Of a DNA stretch of 52,799 nt, positions 7,853-16,635 are shown one piece after another. The position numbers were made by a program, and so were the translations under genes. The DNA is from Treponema sp. (lineage in GTDB: Bacteria > Spirochaetota > Spirochaetia > Treponematales > Treponemataceae), in NCBI GenBank assembly GCA_024402475.1, contig JAKSTQ010000015.1, forward strand, positions 1 to 52,799, read 5' to 3'. Numbering within the stretch: position 1 is the first letter of the stretch; every line of letters begins with the position of its first letter. Under the pieces are notes generated by a model. That model made no database searches. It was not told where the DNA came from and was given only the letters and a program-made list of their open reading frames with translations.

Positions 7853-9241
7853 ATGGAAAAATTCAGAATTGAACATGATTCAATGGGCGAAGTAAAAGTT
7901 CCTGCAGACAGATACTGGGCAGCCCAGACAGAACGCAGCCGCAACAACTTCCAGATCGGTATGGGTCTGGAAACAATGCCTCGTGAAATTACACATGCAT
8001 TCGGTATCCTTAAAAAGGCTGCAGCTCTTGCAAACAATGTATGCAAACCTGAAAAAATGACTGACGCAAAAGTTAAGGCAATTTCAAAGGCTTGTGACGA
8101 AGTTATCTCAGGAGCACTTAACGATCACTTCCCGCTGGTTGTATGGCAGACAGGTTCTGGTACACAGAGCAACATGAATGCCAACGAAGTTATCGCAAAC
8201 CGTGCAAACGAAATTGCAAAGAAGAAGCTCTGCCATCCAAACGATGACATTAACATGAGCCAGTCTTCTAACGATACATTCCCGACTGCACTTCATATTT
8301 CTGCAGTACTGGTTCTCGAAGATAAAGTTCTTCCTGCTATTGATGTTCTTGTTAAGACATTCAAGAAACTTGAAAAAGAAAACATGAAGATCGTTAAGTC
8401 AGGACGTACACACCTTCAGGATGCAGTTCCAGTTTCTTTCGGTCAGGAAATCTCAGGCTGGAGAACTTCTCTGGAACGCGATGCAGAAATGATCAAGGCT
8501 TCATTGCCATTCCTCAAGCAGCTTGCTCTTGGTGGAACAGCAGTTGGTACAGGTCTTAATGCACCTAAAGGTTTTGACAAAGAAGTTGCAAAGCAGGTTA
8601 GTGCTCTTACAGGTAAAAAGTTCATTACTGCACCTAACAAGTTCCATGCTTTGACTTCTAAAGACGAACTTGTATACGCTCATGGAGCACTTAAAGCTCT
8701 TGCTGCCGATATGATGAAGATTGCCAACGACGTACGCTGGCTTGCATCTGGTCCTCGTGATGGTCTTGGAGAAATCCGTATTCCTGAAAACGAACCAGGT
8801 TCTTCTATCATGCCGGGAAAAGTTAACCCTACTCAGTGTGAACAGGCAACAATGGTTGCAGTTCAGGTAATGGGTAATGATGCCGCAATCGGATTTGCAG
8901 CAAGCCAGGGTAACTTTGAATTGAACGTATTCATGCCGGTTATTGCATACAACTTTATTCAGTCAGCACGCCTTCTGGCAGAAAGTATTATTTCTTTCAA
9001 TAATAACTGTGCTGTTGGAATTAAGGCTGATAAAGCTAAGATGCACCACAACCTTTATAACTCACTCATGCTTGTAACTGTTCTTAACCCATACATCGGT
9101 TACGAAAATGCAGCTAAGACAGCTCACAAAGCATTTGACGAAAACATTTCTCTTAAGGAAGCATGCGTAAGCCTCGGATTCCTTACAGCAGAAAAATTTG
9201 ATCAGGTATTCAAACCAGAAGCTATGGCTTTAGGTAAGTAA
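7853..9241 (+). CDS. fumC: Class II fumarate hydratase (fumarase C)
   Basis: 462 residues, the usual length. It carries the family motifs in order: SGTQSNMNANEV, SSNDTFPTA, GRTHLQDA and the signature GSSIMPGKVNP near residue 320, which forms the mobile active-site loop. It catalyses malate = fumarate + water without an iron-sulfur cluster. Placed between the predicted malate dehydrogenase and a fumarate-reductase-type enzyme, it most likely runs towards fumarate. It starts 10 nt after the dehydrogenase stop, with AAGGAA as ribosome site, and is separated from hdrB by 17 nt, so all belong to one transcript. Confidence 0.97.
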   Translation: MEKFRIEHDSMGEVKVPADRYWAAQTERSRNNFQIGMGLETMPREITHAFGILKKAAALANNVCKPEKMTDAKVKAISKACDEVISGALNDHFPLVVWQTGSGTQSNMNANEVIANRANEIAKKKLCHPNDDINMSQSSNDTFPTALHISAVLVLEDKVLPAIDVLVKTFKKLEKENMKIVKSGRTHLQDAVPVSFGQEISGWRTSLERDAEMIKASLPFLKQLALGGTAVGTGLNAPKGFDKEVAKQVSALTGKKFITAPNKFHALTSKDELVYAHGALKALAADMMKIANDVRWLASGPRDGLGEIRIPENEPGSSIMPGKVNPTQCEQATMVAVQVMGNDAAIGFAASQGNFELNVFMPVIAYNFIQSARLLAESIISFNNNCAVGIKADKAKMHHNLYNSLMLVTVLNPYIGYENAAKTAHKAFDENISLKEACVSLGFLTAEKFDQVFKPEAMALGK

Positions 9242-9258
9242 TATAATTGGGAGTCAAA

Positions 9259-10077
9259 ATGGAATATTCATACTTTCCCGGATGTACATTAAAAAACAAG
9301 GCTAAAGAACTTGATATGTATGCCCGCAAAAGTGCACAGGCTCTTGGTTTTTCTCTTGAAGAAATCAAAGACTGGCAGTGCTGCGGCGGCGTTTATCCAT
9401 TAAACCAGGATGAAATTGCTGTTCGTCTTCCATCTGTCCGCGCTTTGAGCGATGCAAAGAAAAACGATCGTGCCCTTGTTACTTTGTGTTCTGCCTGTCA
9501 CAACGTTATCAAACAGGTTAACCACGATATGCAGAATAATGAAAATATCGTTTCTAAAGTAAATAATTATCTTTCTCAGGAAGATGCAGAAGCTTACAAC
9601 GGCGAAACTCAGGTTCTTCATTACCTGGAAGTTCTGCGCGATGTAGTAGGCTGGGATAAAGTTAAGGCTGCTGTAAAGAATCCTCTTAAGGACAAGAAAA
9701 TCGGCGCTTATTACGGATGTCTTCTTCTTCGTCCTGGAAAAGTTCTTCAGATGGATGATCCAGAAAATCCACAGATTATCGAAGACTTCATCAAGGCTAT
9801 TGGAGCAACTCCTGTTGTATATTCTCAGCGCAATGAATGCTGCGGGGCTTACACAACAATCGAAGATCCTTCAATTCCTGAAAAGAGAACAACAGCTATT
9901 CTTTCGAATGCAAAAGACAATGGGGCAGAAGTTCTTGTAACTGCATGTCCTTTGTGTAAATACAATCTTGCCAAAAACGCTCTTGCCGGCGAAGTTAATG
10001 TAATCTACTTTACAGAACTTCTTGCTGAAGCACTTGGCGTTAAAGAAGAGGCTTTGAAGGAGCTTAAAAATGCTTAA
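9259..10077 (+). CDS. hdrB: Heterodisulfide reductase subunit B homologue (HdrB)
   Basis: 272 residues with two complete CCG domains: an FPGC start, a CCGG pair and CSAC in the first half, and YYGC, ECCG and CPLC in the second. In methanogen HdrB these bind the non-cubane [4Fe-4S] clusters that cleave disulfides, and all the cysteines are present. Start chosen at the ATG at 9259 because GGGAG lies 5 nt before it; the upstream in-frame TTG at 9247 would place the ribosome site inside the gene. It overlaps hdrC by 8 nt. In Bacteria, HdrABC linked to FlxABCD forms an NADH-dependent bifurcating complex. The natural disulfide or other acceptor is not known from the sequence. Confidence 0.92.
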   Translation: MEYSYFPGCTLKNKAKELDMYARKSAQALGFSLEEIKDWQCCGGVYPLNQDEIAVRLPSVRALSDAKKNDRALVTLCSACHNVIKQVNHDMQNNENIVSKVNNYLSQEDAEAYNGETQVLHYLEVLRDVVGWDKVKAAVKNPLKDKKIGAYYGCLLLRPGKVLQMDDPENPQIIEDFIKAIGATPVVYSQRNECCGAYTTIEDPSIPEKRTTAILSNAKDNGAEVLVTACPLCKYNLAKNALAGEVNVIYFTELLAEALGVKEEALKELKNA

Positions 10078-10465
10078 ATCAGAACTCGAACTTTTGAAAG
10101 CACAGATTGAAAATATTTCTGGTGTTAATCCACGTAAATGCATGCAGTGCGGTAAGTGCTCTGGTACATGTCCTAACTACGATGCAATGGAATATCATCC
10201 GAATCAGTTTGTTGCGATGATTAATGACGGTGACTTTGAAGCATTGCTTTCTTCAAAATCAGTATATGCATGTATGAGCTGTATGGCTTGTCTTGAACGT
10301 TGTCCACGTTCTGTTGAACCAGCTAAGCTCATTGAAGCAGTTCGTCTTGTTGTTGAACGCCAGAAAGATGCTCAGCACCTTAAGGCAGAAGATATCCCGT
10401 CAAAACTTGATGCAGATACTCCTCAGCAGCTTTTGATGAGTGCTTTCAGAAAGTACCGTAAATAG
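10070..10465 (+). CDS. hdrC: Heterodisulfide reductase subunit C homologue (HdrC), two [4Fe-4S]
   Basis: 131 residues with two classical ferredoxin motifs, CMQCGKCSGTCP (about residues 24-35) and CMSCMACLERCP (about 67-78), binding two [4Fe-4S] clusters that pass electrons between HdrA and HdrB. The length is shorter than many archaeal HdrC but complete for bacterial forms. It overlaps the end of hdrB by 8 nt and precedes hdrA by 9 nt, showing tight translational coupling. Confidence 0.92.
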   Translation: MLKSELELLKAQIENISGVNPRKCMQCGKCSGTCPNYDAMEYHPNQFVAMINDGDFEALLSSKSVYACMSCMACLERCPRSVEPAKLIEAVRLVVERQKDAQHLKAEDIPSKLDADTPQQLLMSAFRKYRK

Positions 10466-10474
10466 GAGTGACAG

Positions 10475-12487
10475 ATGGAAAGAATTGGTGTTTTTGTATG
10501 TCACTGTGGTACTAACATTGCAGGCACAGTAGACGTTGAAAAAGTAGCAGAAGAACTTGGAAAAGTTAACGGTGTAGTTTATTCAACTCACTACACATAC
10601 ATGTGTTCTTCTGCAGGTCAGAAAATGATCGAAGACCACATTAAGGATGACAAGCTTACAGGTGTTGTACTTTGTTCTTGTTCTCCTCGTATGCACGAAA
10701 AGACATTCCGTGCATGTGCTCAGCGTGCTGGTCTTAACCCATTTAAAGTTGAAGTTGCCAATATCCGTGAACAGACTTCATGGGTCATGAAGGATATGGA
10801 ACAGGCAACAGAAAAGGCTATTGCTCTTGGTAAAGCTGCAATTGCTAAATCTATTCTGGATACACCTTTGACAGAAGGTGAAACTCCAATGACCAAACGC
10901 GCTCTGGTTATTGGTGGTGGTATTGCTGGTATTACAGCTGCCCTCGATATCGCTGATGCAGGATTCCCTGTTGATATCGTAGAAAAAGATTACACTGTTG
11001 GTGGAAAGATGGCTCGTCTCGACAAGACATTTCCTACACTTGACTGTGCATCTTGTATCGTTACTCCAAAAATGACAGAAGTCAGCCAGAACCCTAACAT
11101 CCGTATTCTTTCTTATTCAGAAGTTTGCGGCGTTCGCGGTTATATCGGTAACTTCGAAATTGATATCAAACGCCATCCTCGTTTTGTTGATGAAACAAAA
11201 TGTACAGGTTGTGGTGCCTGTATTGAAAAGTGTCCTAACAAAAAGGTTCCTAACTCATTCAACCTGAACCTTGATAACTGTAAGGCAATCAACATTCCTT
11301 TTGCACAGGCAGTTCCAAAAGTAGCAGCAATTAATTCTACTTACTGTCTCCACATGAAAGGTCTTGCAAACGGTAAAGACAATGTATGTGGTTTCTGTTC
11401 TCAGGCATGTACAGCTGGTGCAATTGACTTTAACCAGAAAGAAGAAATGCTTACAGAAAAATACGGTGCTATCATCGTTGCTACAGGATACAATCCAATC
11501 AGCCTTGAAAAGTTTGATGAATACGCTTACAGCCAGTCACCTGATGTTGTTACATCTCTGGAATTTGAACGCCTTTGTAACGCATCTGGTCCTACAAACG
11601 GTCACCTTAAACGTCCTTCTGACGGAAAAGAACCAAAGAACATTGTATTTGTTCAGTGTGTAGGAAGCCGCTGTTCTGCAGATTCAGCAAAAGGTCACGA
11701 ATATTGTTCTAAGATCTGTTGTATGTACACAGCTAAACATGCAATCCTTACCCGTGACCACTATCCTGATACAAACTGTACAGTATTCTATATTGACGTT
11801 CGTACACCAGGTAAACTCTTTGATGAATTCTATCGTCGTGCTGTTGAACAGTACGGTGTTAACTACATCAAGGGACAGGTTGGTAAGATTACTCCATTGC
11901 CAGACGGAACACTTGATGTTCAGGGATCAAATCTTCTCCTGAACAGACAGGTTCACATTAAAGCTGATATGGTTGTTCTTGCTGCCTCAATCGAAGCTGA
12001 TAAAACAGCCCGCCCATTGGCAACAATGCTTACTACTTCAATGGATAACAATGACTTCTTCCTTGAAGCTCATGCAAAACTCCGTCCGGTAGAAAGCCCT
12101 ACTGCAGGTATCTTCCTTGCAGGTTGTTGTCAGGGTCCTAAAGATATTCCTGAAACAGTTGCTCAGTCATCTGGTGCTGCTGCAAAAGCAATCTGTCTCC
12201 TTGTTAAAGACAAACTTAAGACAGACCCTTGTACTGCAACTCCAAATGAAAACGCTTGTAACGGTTGTGGACAGTGTAAAAATGTTTGTCCTTACGGTGC
12301 TATTTCTTATGTTGAAAAAGATTTCCGTGGTCCAAACAGAACTACAATTACACGCCGCGTATCTCAGGTAAACAGCGCTATGTGTCACGGTTGTGGTGCT
12401 TGTACAGTTGCCTGTCCTTCTGGAGCAATGGATCTTAAGGGATTCACAAACAAACAGATTCTGGCGGAGGTTGATTCTGTACTGTAA
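10475..12487 (+). CDS. hdrA: Heterodisulfide reductase subunit A homologue (HdrA), FAD and multiple [4Fe-4S]
   Basis: 670 residues. The N-terminal domain starts with the VCHCG motif, followed by the FAD-binding GGGIAG (about residues 147-152). Inserted ferredoxin-like motifs are CTGCGACIEKCP and CGFCSQAC, and the C-terminal ferredoxin domain has CNGCGQCKNVCP and CHGCGACTVACP. In bifurcating complexes the HdrA flavin splits an electron pair between a high-potential branch (HdrBC) and a low-potential branch (ferredoxin). All expected cofactor motifs are present, so an active bifurcating core is plausible. A hairpin separates it from flxD. Confidence 0.95.
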   Translation: MERIGVFVCHCGTNIAGTVDVEKVAEELGKVNGVVYSTHYTYMCSSAGQKMIEDHIKDDKLTGVVLCSCSPRMHEKTFRACAQRAGLNPFKVEVANIREQTSWVMKDMEQATEKAIALGKAAIAKSILDTPLTEGETPMTKRALVIGGGIAGITAALDIADAGFPVDIVEKDYTVGGKMARLDKTFPTLDCASCIVTPKMTEVSQNPNIRILSYSEVCGVRGYIGNFEIDIKRHPRFVDETKCTGCGACIEKCPNKKVPNSFNLNLDNCKAINIPFAQAVPKVAAINSTYCLHMKGLANGKDNVCGFCSQACTAGAIDFNQKEEMLTEKYGAIIVATGYNPISLEKFDEYAYSQSPDVVTSLEFERLCNASGPTNGHLKRPSDGKEPKNIVFVQCVGSRCSADSAKGHEYCSKICCMYTAKHAILTRDHYPDTNCTVFYIDVRTPGKLFDEFYRRAVEQYGVNYIKGQVGKITPLPDGTLDVQGSNLLLNRQVHIKADMVVLAASIEADKTARPLATMLTTSMDNNDFFLEAHAKLRPVESPTAGIFLAGCCQGPKDIPETVAQSSGAAAKAICLLVKDKLKTDPCTATPNENACNGCGQCKNVCPYGAISYVEKDFRGPNRTTITRRVSQVNSAMCHGCGACTVACPSGAMDLKGFTNKQILAEVDSVL

Positions 12488-12503
12488 TTGCAATAAGCAG
12501 TTA

Positions 12504-12540
12504 TAAAACCTCAGGTTCTCTTTGAGGATATGAGGTTTTA
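12504..12540 (+). promoter_or_regulatory. Intra-operon hairpin with mutually exclusive pairings before flxD
   Basis: TAAAACCTCA (12504-12513) pairs perfectly with TGAGGTTTTA (12531-12540). The same CCTCA can instead pair with TGAGG at 12523-12527. There is no following T tract, so it is not a terminator. The 3' arm contains GAGG, the only candidate ribosome site for the ATG at 12548, so folding could limit flxD translation. An mRNA processing site is an alternative. Confidence 0.5.
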
Positions 12541-12547
12541 CAGAAAA

Positions 12548-13000
12548 ATGAAAATTATGGCAAATAATGAAAATAAAAACTGGACACCTAAAATTGTAGC
12601 CTTCTGCTGTAACTGGTGTTCTTATGCAGGTGCTGACCTTGCCGGTAATAACCGTCTTGAATATCCTGCTAACGTAAAAATTATCCGCATCCCATGTTCA
12701 TGCCGCTTGAACCCATTGTTCATTCTGCGTGCATTCCAGCGTGGTGCTGACGGTGTTATTCTTTGTGGTTGTCACCCTGGTGACTGTCACTATTCTACCG
12801 GTAACTATTTTGCACGCCGTCGTATGACACTTCTTTTCAGTATGCTTGACTTCCTTGGTATTGAAAAAGAAAGAACTCGTGTTGAATGGTGTTCTGCTGC
12901 CGAAGGTGTACGCTTTGCAGGAATCATGAATGATTTCGTTTCAAAGATTACAGAACTTGGTGAAAACAAAAAATTGGAGGACGTAAGATGCAAGAACTAA
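12548..13000 (+). CDS. flxD: FlxD / MvhD-type [2Fe-2S] electron-transfer subunit
   Basis: About 150 residues matching the methyl-viologen-reducing hydrogenase delta (MvhD) family: CCNWCSYAGADLAG near the N-terminus, then CSCRLNP and CGCHPGDCHY, which supply the Fe-S cysteines. In Flx-Hdr complexes this subunit carries electrons from the NADH module to HdrA. The start is uncertain. ATG 12530 lies inside the hairpin with its GAGG only 2 nt away, ATG 12548 has GAGG 12 nt away, and ATG 12557 also fits the family length. Its 3' end overlaps flxC by 13 nt. Confidence 0.9.
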   Translation: MKIMANNENKNWTPKIVAFCCNWCSYAGADLAGNNRLEYPANVKIIRIPCSCRLNPLFILRAFQRGADGVILCGCHPGDCHYSTGNYFARRRMTLLFSMLDFLGIEKERTRVEWCSAAEGVRFAGIMNDFVSKITELGENKKLEDVRCKN

Positions 13001-13956
13001 CTTCAACTTTAATTGAAAAAGCCAAGACTCTTCTTTCTGAAGGAAAAGTTCAGAAAGTAATCGGCTGGAGAAAAGGTCTTTTTGAAGACGATATTACACC
13101 AAGTGTTTTCACAACTGTTGAAGATCTTGAAAAGAATTTTGTTTACAATAAATTCTGCGAAGCAAATGTTTCTAAATACCTTGTTGGTGTTACAAGAGAA
13201 ATTGAAATCGCAAAATCTACAACAAGAATGAACAACACAATGGCTAAGCAGCGTGATCCAAATGCTGAAGAATCTCCTATTCCTCAGGCAGTTGTTCTCG
13301 TATTCCTTAAGCCGGGTGATTCTCATTCCTTTACACAGCTTCTCAAGGAATCTCGCATTACTCGCGAAGATGTTTATGCTGTTGGTATTCCTTGTAACTG
13401 TTCAATGGACGAAACAAAAACTGAAGGCTGTGACCACTGTCAGGGTAAAAAACATGTTTCATGTGACGAAGTTATCGGCGACGTTAAATACTTTGAAAAC
13501 CCTGGACGCTTTGAACTTGTAAACAAACTTGAAGCTATGACAGCTGAGGAACGCCATGAATTCTGGAAGAGTGAATTCAGTCGTTGTATCCGTTGTAATG
13601 CCTGCCGCAACATCTGTCCTGCATGTACTTGTGAAAAATGTGTATTCGACAACAACGCAATGTATACAACTCAGAAAGTTGCAGAAACAAGTTTCGAAGA
13701 AAGCCTCTTCCACATTGTTCGCGCATGGCATGTTGCCGGCCGTTGTACAGATTGTGGTGAATGTTCTCGTGTTTGTCCTGAACATATTCCATTACATCTG
13801 CTTAACCGCAAGTATGCTAAAGACATCAATGAACTTTACGGACCATACCTTGCTGGTAGCGACATGGATTCAAAACCACCAATGCTCACATTCAAAGAAG
13901 ATGACTGTGAACCAAGTATTGTTTACGACCGCTCAAAAGATGGAGGTAACAAATAA
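12988..13956 (+). CDS. Flx-type iron-sulfur subunit, two [4Fe-4S] (FlxC-like)
   Basis: 322 residues. The N-terminal part resembles the F420-reducing-hydrogenase beta-like fold seen in such subunits, with extra cysteines around residues 135-158 (GIPCNCS, CDHC). The C-terminal part has two ferredoxin motifs, CIRCNACRNICP and CTDCGECSRVCP, for two [4Fe-4S] clusters. Together with the next three genes this gives the composition of the NADH dehydrogenase half of FlxABCD-HdrABC. Whether it is FlxB or FlxC cannot be settled by eye; I place it as FlxC-like by order. It overlaps flxD by 13 nt and the next gene by 1 nt. GGAGG lies 8 nt upstream of the ATG. Confidence 0.82.
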   Translation: MQELTSTLIEKAKTLLSEGKVQKVIGWRKGLFEDDITPSVFTTVEDLEKNFVYNKFCEANVSKYLVGVTREIEIAKSTTRMNNTMAKQRDPNAEESPIPQAVVLVFLKPGDSHSFTQLLKESRITREDVYAVGIPCNCSMDETKTEGCDHCQGKKHVSCDEVIGDVKYFENPGRFELVNKLEAMTAEERHEFWKSEFSRCIRCNACRNICPACTCEKCVFDNNAMYTTQKVAETSFEESLFHIVRAWHVAGRCTDCGECSRVCPEHIPLHLLNRKYAKDINELYGPYLAGSDMDSKPPMLTFKEDDCEPSIVYDRSKDGGNK

Positions 13957-14987
13957 TGCTTTCTATCGCTGTTGAAAAAATCGATGCTTTGTTTGAAGCA
14001 ATCGCAAAAAATGAAAAACTCTATCTTCCTGTAGATAACAATTCAGGTAAAGCTGAATTTGAATCATGGGAAGCTGGAAAGAAACTTTCTGAAAAACTTA
14101 AGACAGTTCGTTCTGCAAAAGATTTCTTCTTCCCAAAAACAGAACATATGGTAAGTTACCAGATGAACGGAAAAGAAATCACTGTAGAAGATCCACGCAA
14201 GGATGTTGAAGACTTTGTTGTTTTTGGTGTTCGTGCATGTGATGCTGCAAGTTTTGCAATTATTGATGATGTTTACCTTAAAATGGATCCTGTTGACTCT
14301 TACTACAAGAACCGCCGTGAACATGCAACTGTAATTACTCTGGCTTGTAATGAACCTGCAAAAGAATGTTTCTGTTCTACTTATAAAATTAATGCTGCTG
14401 ATCCAAAAGGTGATGTTTCTGCATGGAAAGCTGATGGAAAATTCTTCTTCCAGGCAAACACAGATAAAGGAACAAAACTTCTTGATTCTGTAAAAGCAGC
14501 TCTTGCTGACGCTGACGCAAAAGCAGTTGATGCACTTAAGGCTGACATTACTGCTAAAGTTGAAAAACTTCCTTTTGCTCATCTGGATATGTCAAAGTTC
14601 CAGGGCAAAGATATGCTTAAGATTTTCAACTCAAAAATCTGGGGTCAGGTTTCTGAAACATGTCTTGGTTGTGGAACTTGTACTTTCGTATGTCCAACAT
14701 GTATGTGTTTTGATGTTCGTGACTTTGATACTGGTAACGGAATCAGACAGGTTCGCTGCTGGGACTCTTGTATGTTCAACGACTTTACACAGATGGCTGC
14801 AGAAAACCCTCGTCATACTCAGAAAGAAAGAAGCCGCCAGAGATTCATGCATAAATTGATGTACTACCCGATGGCACACAATGATGTATTTGCATGTGTT
14901 GGTTGTGGACGCTGTCTTGAAAACTGTCCGGTTAACATGAATATTGTTAAAGTAATCAAAGCCGTTCAGGAATCTGATGATATCTAG
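13956..14987 (+). CDS. Flx-type iron-sulfur subunit, two [4Fe-4S], AsrA/HydB-like (FlxB-like)
   Basis: 343 residues of the family that includes anaerobic sulfite reductase subunit A and hydrogenase beta subunits. It has the VFGVRACDAASF motif near residue 90, and C-terminal ferredoxin motifs CLGCGTCTFVCPTC and CVGCGRCLENCP flanking the conserved QVRCWDSCMF segment. It would wire FAD/NADH oxidation in FlxA to FlxD and HdrA. An AsrABC sulfite reductase is unlikely because no siroheme subunit is present and the neighbours are Hdr genes. It overlaps the preceding stop by 1 nt; the next gene follows after 14 nt. Confidence 0.83.
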   Translation: MLSIAVEKIDALFEAIAKNEKLYLPVDNNSGKAEFESWEAGKKLSEKLKTVRSAKDFFFPKTEHMVSYQMNGKEITVEDPRKDVEDFVVFGVRACDAASFAIIDDVYLKMDPVDSYYKNRREHATVITLACNEPAKECFCSTYKINAADPKGDVSAWKADGKFFFQANTDKGTKLLDSVKAALADADAKAVDALKADITAKVEKLPFAHLDMSKFQGKDMLKIFNSKIWGQVSETCLGCGTCTFVCPTCMCFDVRDFDTGNGIRQVRCWDSCMFNDFTQMAAENPRHTQKERSRQRFMHKLMYYPMAHNDVFACVGCGRCLENCPVNMNIVKVIKAVQESDDI

Positions 14988-15001
14988 GAGTGAAAAGAAA
15001 A

Positions 15002-15832
15002 ATGGAAGATAAAGAATCATTCATTCCTTATGTAGGAAAAATTATTGATATTAGACAGGAAACTCCGGATGTTAAGACATTCCGCGTAGTTGGTCTTGAC
15101 GGAAAAAAATTGTTTGAACACATTCCTGGTCAGTGTGCAATGCTCATCGTACCTGGTGTTGGTGAATCAATGATTTCTATTACATCAAGCCCTACAATGC
15201 AGGATGCAATGGAATTTTCTATTAAAAGATGTGGTTGTGTAACTGAATGGCTTCACAACGCAGAAGTAGGTCAGCAGATTTGTCTGCGCGGACCTGTTGG
15301 AAACGGATTCCCTGTAGAAGGTGCCCTTAAAGGTAAGGATATTCTTGTAATCGCCGGTGGTATTGGTATTGCACCTGTTCACTCTGTAGTTAACTACATG
15401 ATGGATAAACGCGACAATTACGGAAAAATCCAGGTAATCTACGGTGCCCGTTCAAAGGCTGATCTTGTTCGTCTTGATGAAATGCAGAATTCATGGATGA
15501 AACAGCCAAACTGTTCTATTGATATTACAATTGACCGTGCAGAAGAAGGCTGGGACGGACATGTTGGATTTGTTCCTCCGTTCATCACAGAACTTAATCC
15601 TGATCCGGGAATGACTGTAATCATGTGTGGACCTCCAATTCTTATCCATATGTCATTGAAGATTCTTAAAGACCTTGGATTCAAGGATGAACAGATCTTT
15701 ACAACAATGGAAATGCGCATGAAGTGCGGTATTGGTAAATGTGGAAGATGTAATATTGGTGACAAGTTCGTTTGTAAAGACGGTCCGGTATTCAGCTTTG
15801 ATCAGCTTGGTGAATTGCCACCAGAATACTAA
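15002..15832 (+). CDS. flxA: FlxA-like FAD/NAD(P)H oxidoreductase subunit with C-terminal [2Fe-2S]
   Basis: 276 residues of the ferredoxin-NADP+ reductase superfamily: an FAD-binding barrel, then GPVGNGFP and the nucleotide-binding AGGIGIAPVHS (about residues 117-127). It ends with cysteines in KCGIGKCGRCNIGDKFVC, which bind a [2Fe-2S] cluster as in PyrK and AsrB. In FlxABCD this is the NADH-oxidising entry point. Start taken at ATG 15002 because AGGAG at 14986-14990 overlaps the in-frame GTG at 14990. PyrK or sulfide dehydrogenase are alternatives by fold but do not fit the neighbours. Confidence 0.88.
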   Translation: MEDKESFIPYVGKIIDIRQETPDVKTFRVVGLDGKKLFEHIPGQCAMLIVPGVGESMISITSSPTMQDAMEFSIKRCGCVTEWLHNAEVGQQICLRGPVGNGFPVEGALKGKDILVIAGGIGIAPVHSVVNYMMDKRDNYGKIQVIYGARSKADLVRLDEMQNSWMKQPNCSIDITIDRAEEGWDGHVGFVPPFITELNPDPGMTVIMCGPPILIHMSLKILKDLGFKDEQIFTTMEMRMKCGIGKCGRCNIGDKFVCKDGPVFSFDQLGELPPEY

Positions 15833-15850
15833 TAAATAAGGAGAATAAAC

Positions 15851-16543
15851 ATGTCAGAAAACAGAGAAATGGTTGACGTTTTCTTTTTTGGAAAAAAATA
15901 CAGTGTTCCTGCAGAACTTACAATTATGACTGCAATGGAATATGCAGGATATCAGCTCAAACGCGGTTGTGGATGTCGTAACGGTTTCTGTGGCGCTTGT
16001 GCTACAATCTACCGCATCATGGGTAAAAATAAACTTGAAACATGTCTTGCATGTTCAAAGAAAGTAGAAGCAAATATGGTTGTTGCAACACTTCCATTCT
16101 ACCCACTTGTAAAACAGATTTACGATATCGAAAAAATCGGACCAGAACAGGCTGTTATGATGCAGCTTTACCCAGAAATCTATGCTTGTGTCGGATGTAA
16201 TGCATGTACAAAATCTTGTACACAGAGCCTCAATGTAATGCAGTATATTGCTGCAGCTCAGAGAGGAGATTTTGCAACTTGTGCAGAACTTTCGTTCGAC
16301 TGTGTAATGTGCGGATGCTGTTCAACAAGATGTCCTGCAGGAATCAGTCACCCACAGGTTGCTGAACTTGCTCGTCGTATCAACGGTAAATACCTCCAGC
16401 CACAGACACAGCACCTCTTGGACCGCGTAAAAGAAATCGACGCTGGTGAATGCGAAAAAGCAATCCAGGAATTTATTGCTATGTCTACTGGTGATAAAGA
16501 ACAGATTAAGAATCTCTACAACAATAGAGATATCGAAAAATAA
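15851..16543 (+). CDS. Iron-sulfur subunit of a soluble fumarate-reductase-type enzyme ([2Fe-2S] plus two [4Fe-4S])
   Basis: 230 residues. The N-terminal plant-type ferredoxin domain has C42, C47, C50 (CX4CX2C) and C65 or C68 for a [2Fe-2S]. It is followed by CVGCNACTKSC (C113, C116, C119, C123) and CVMCGCCSTRCP (C151, C154, C157, C161). FrdB/SdhB proteins carry [2Fe-2S], [4Fe-4S] and [3Fe-4S]; here both later sites have four cysteines, giving probably two [4Fe-4S]. No HdrB-like C-terminus as in thiol:fumarate reductase TfrB is present. The following gene is the matching flavoprotein, and no membrane anchor gene is nearby, so the pair should be soluble and take electrons from the adjacent Hdr/Flx modules. 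Confidence 0.82.
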   Translation: MSENREMVDVFFFGKKYSVPAELTIMTAMEYAGYQLKRGCGCRNGFCGACATIYRIMGKNKLETCLACSKKVEANMVVATLPFYPLVKQIYDIEKIGPEQAVMMQLYPEIYACVGCNACTKSCTQSLNVMQYIAAAQRGDFATCAELSFDCVMCGCCSTRCPAGISHPQVAELARRINGKYLQPQTQHLLDRVKEIDAGECEKAIQEFIAMSTGDKEQIKNLYNNRDIEK

Positions 16544-16551
16544 TCCTCGAG

Positions 16552-16579
16552 TCAGGGAGTGCTACACATAGATCCCTGA
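16552..16579 (+). promoter_or_regulatory. Hairpin between the two reductase subunit genes
   Basis: TCAGGGA (16552-16558) and TCCCTGA (16573-16579) form a 7-bp stem, followed by a weak T-rich stretch (ATTCTTTTG). This 92-nt gap is the longest inside the operon. It could be a leaky attenuator or an mRNA processing/stability site that sets different levels of the flavoprotein. Confidence 0.4.
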
Positions 16580-16635
16580 TACATTCTTTTGTCAGGTTTT
16601 CAAAAAACTGAAGGCCTGTCATTTTAGGAGAAATT

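Noticed and set aside
12988..15832. Anaerobic sulfite reductase AsrABC
   Set aside because: Subunits resemble AsrA and AsrB by fold, but no siroheme-type subunit is present and the genes sit with hdr and flxD.
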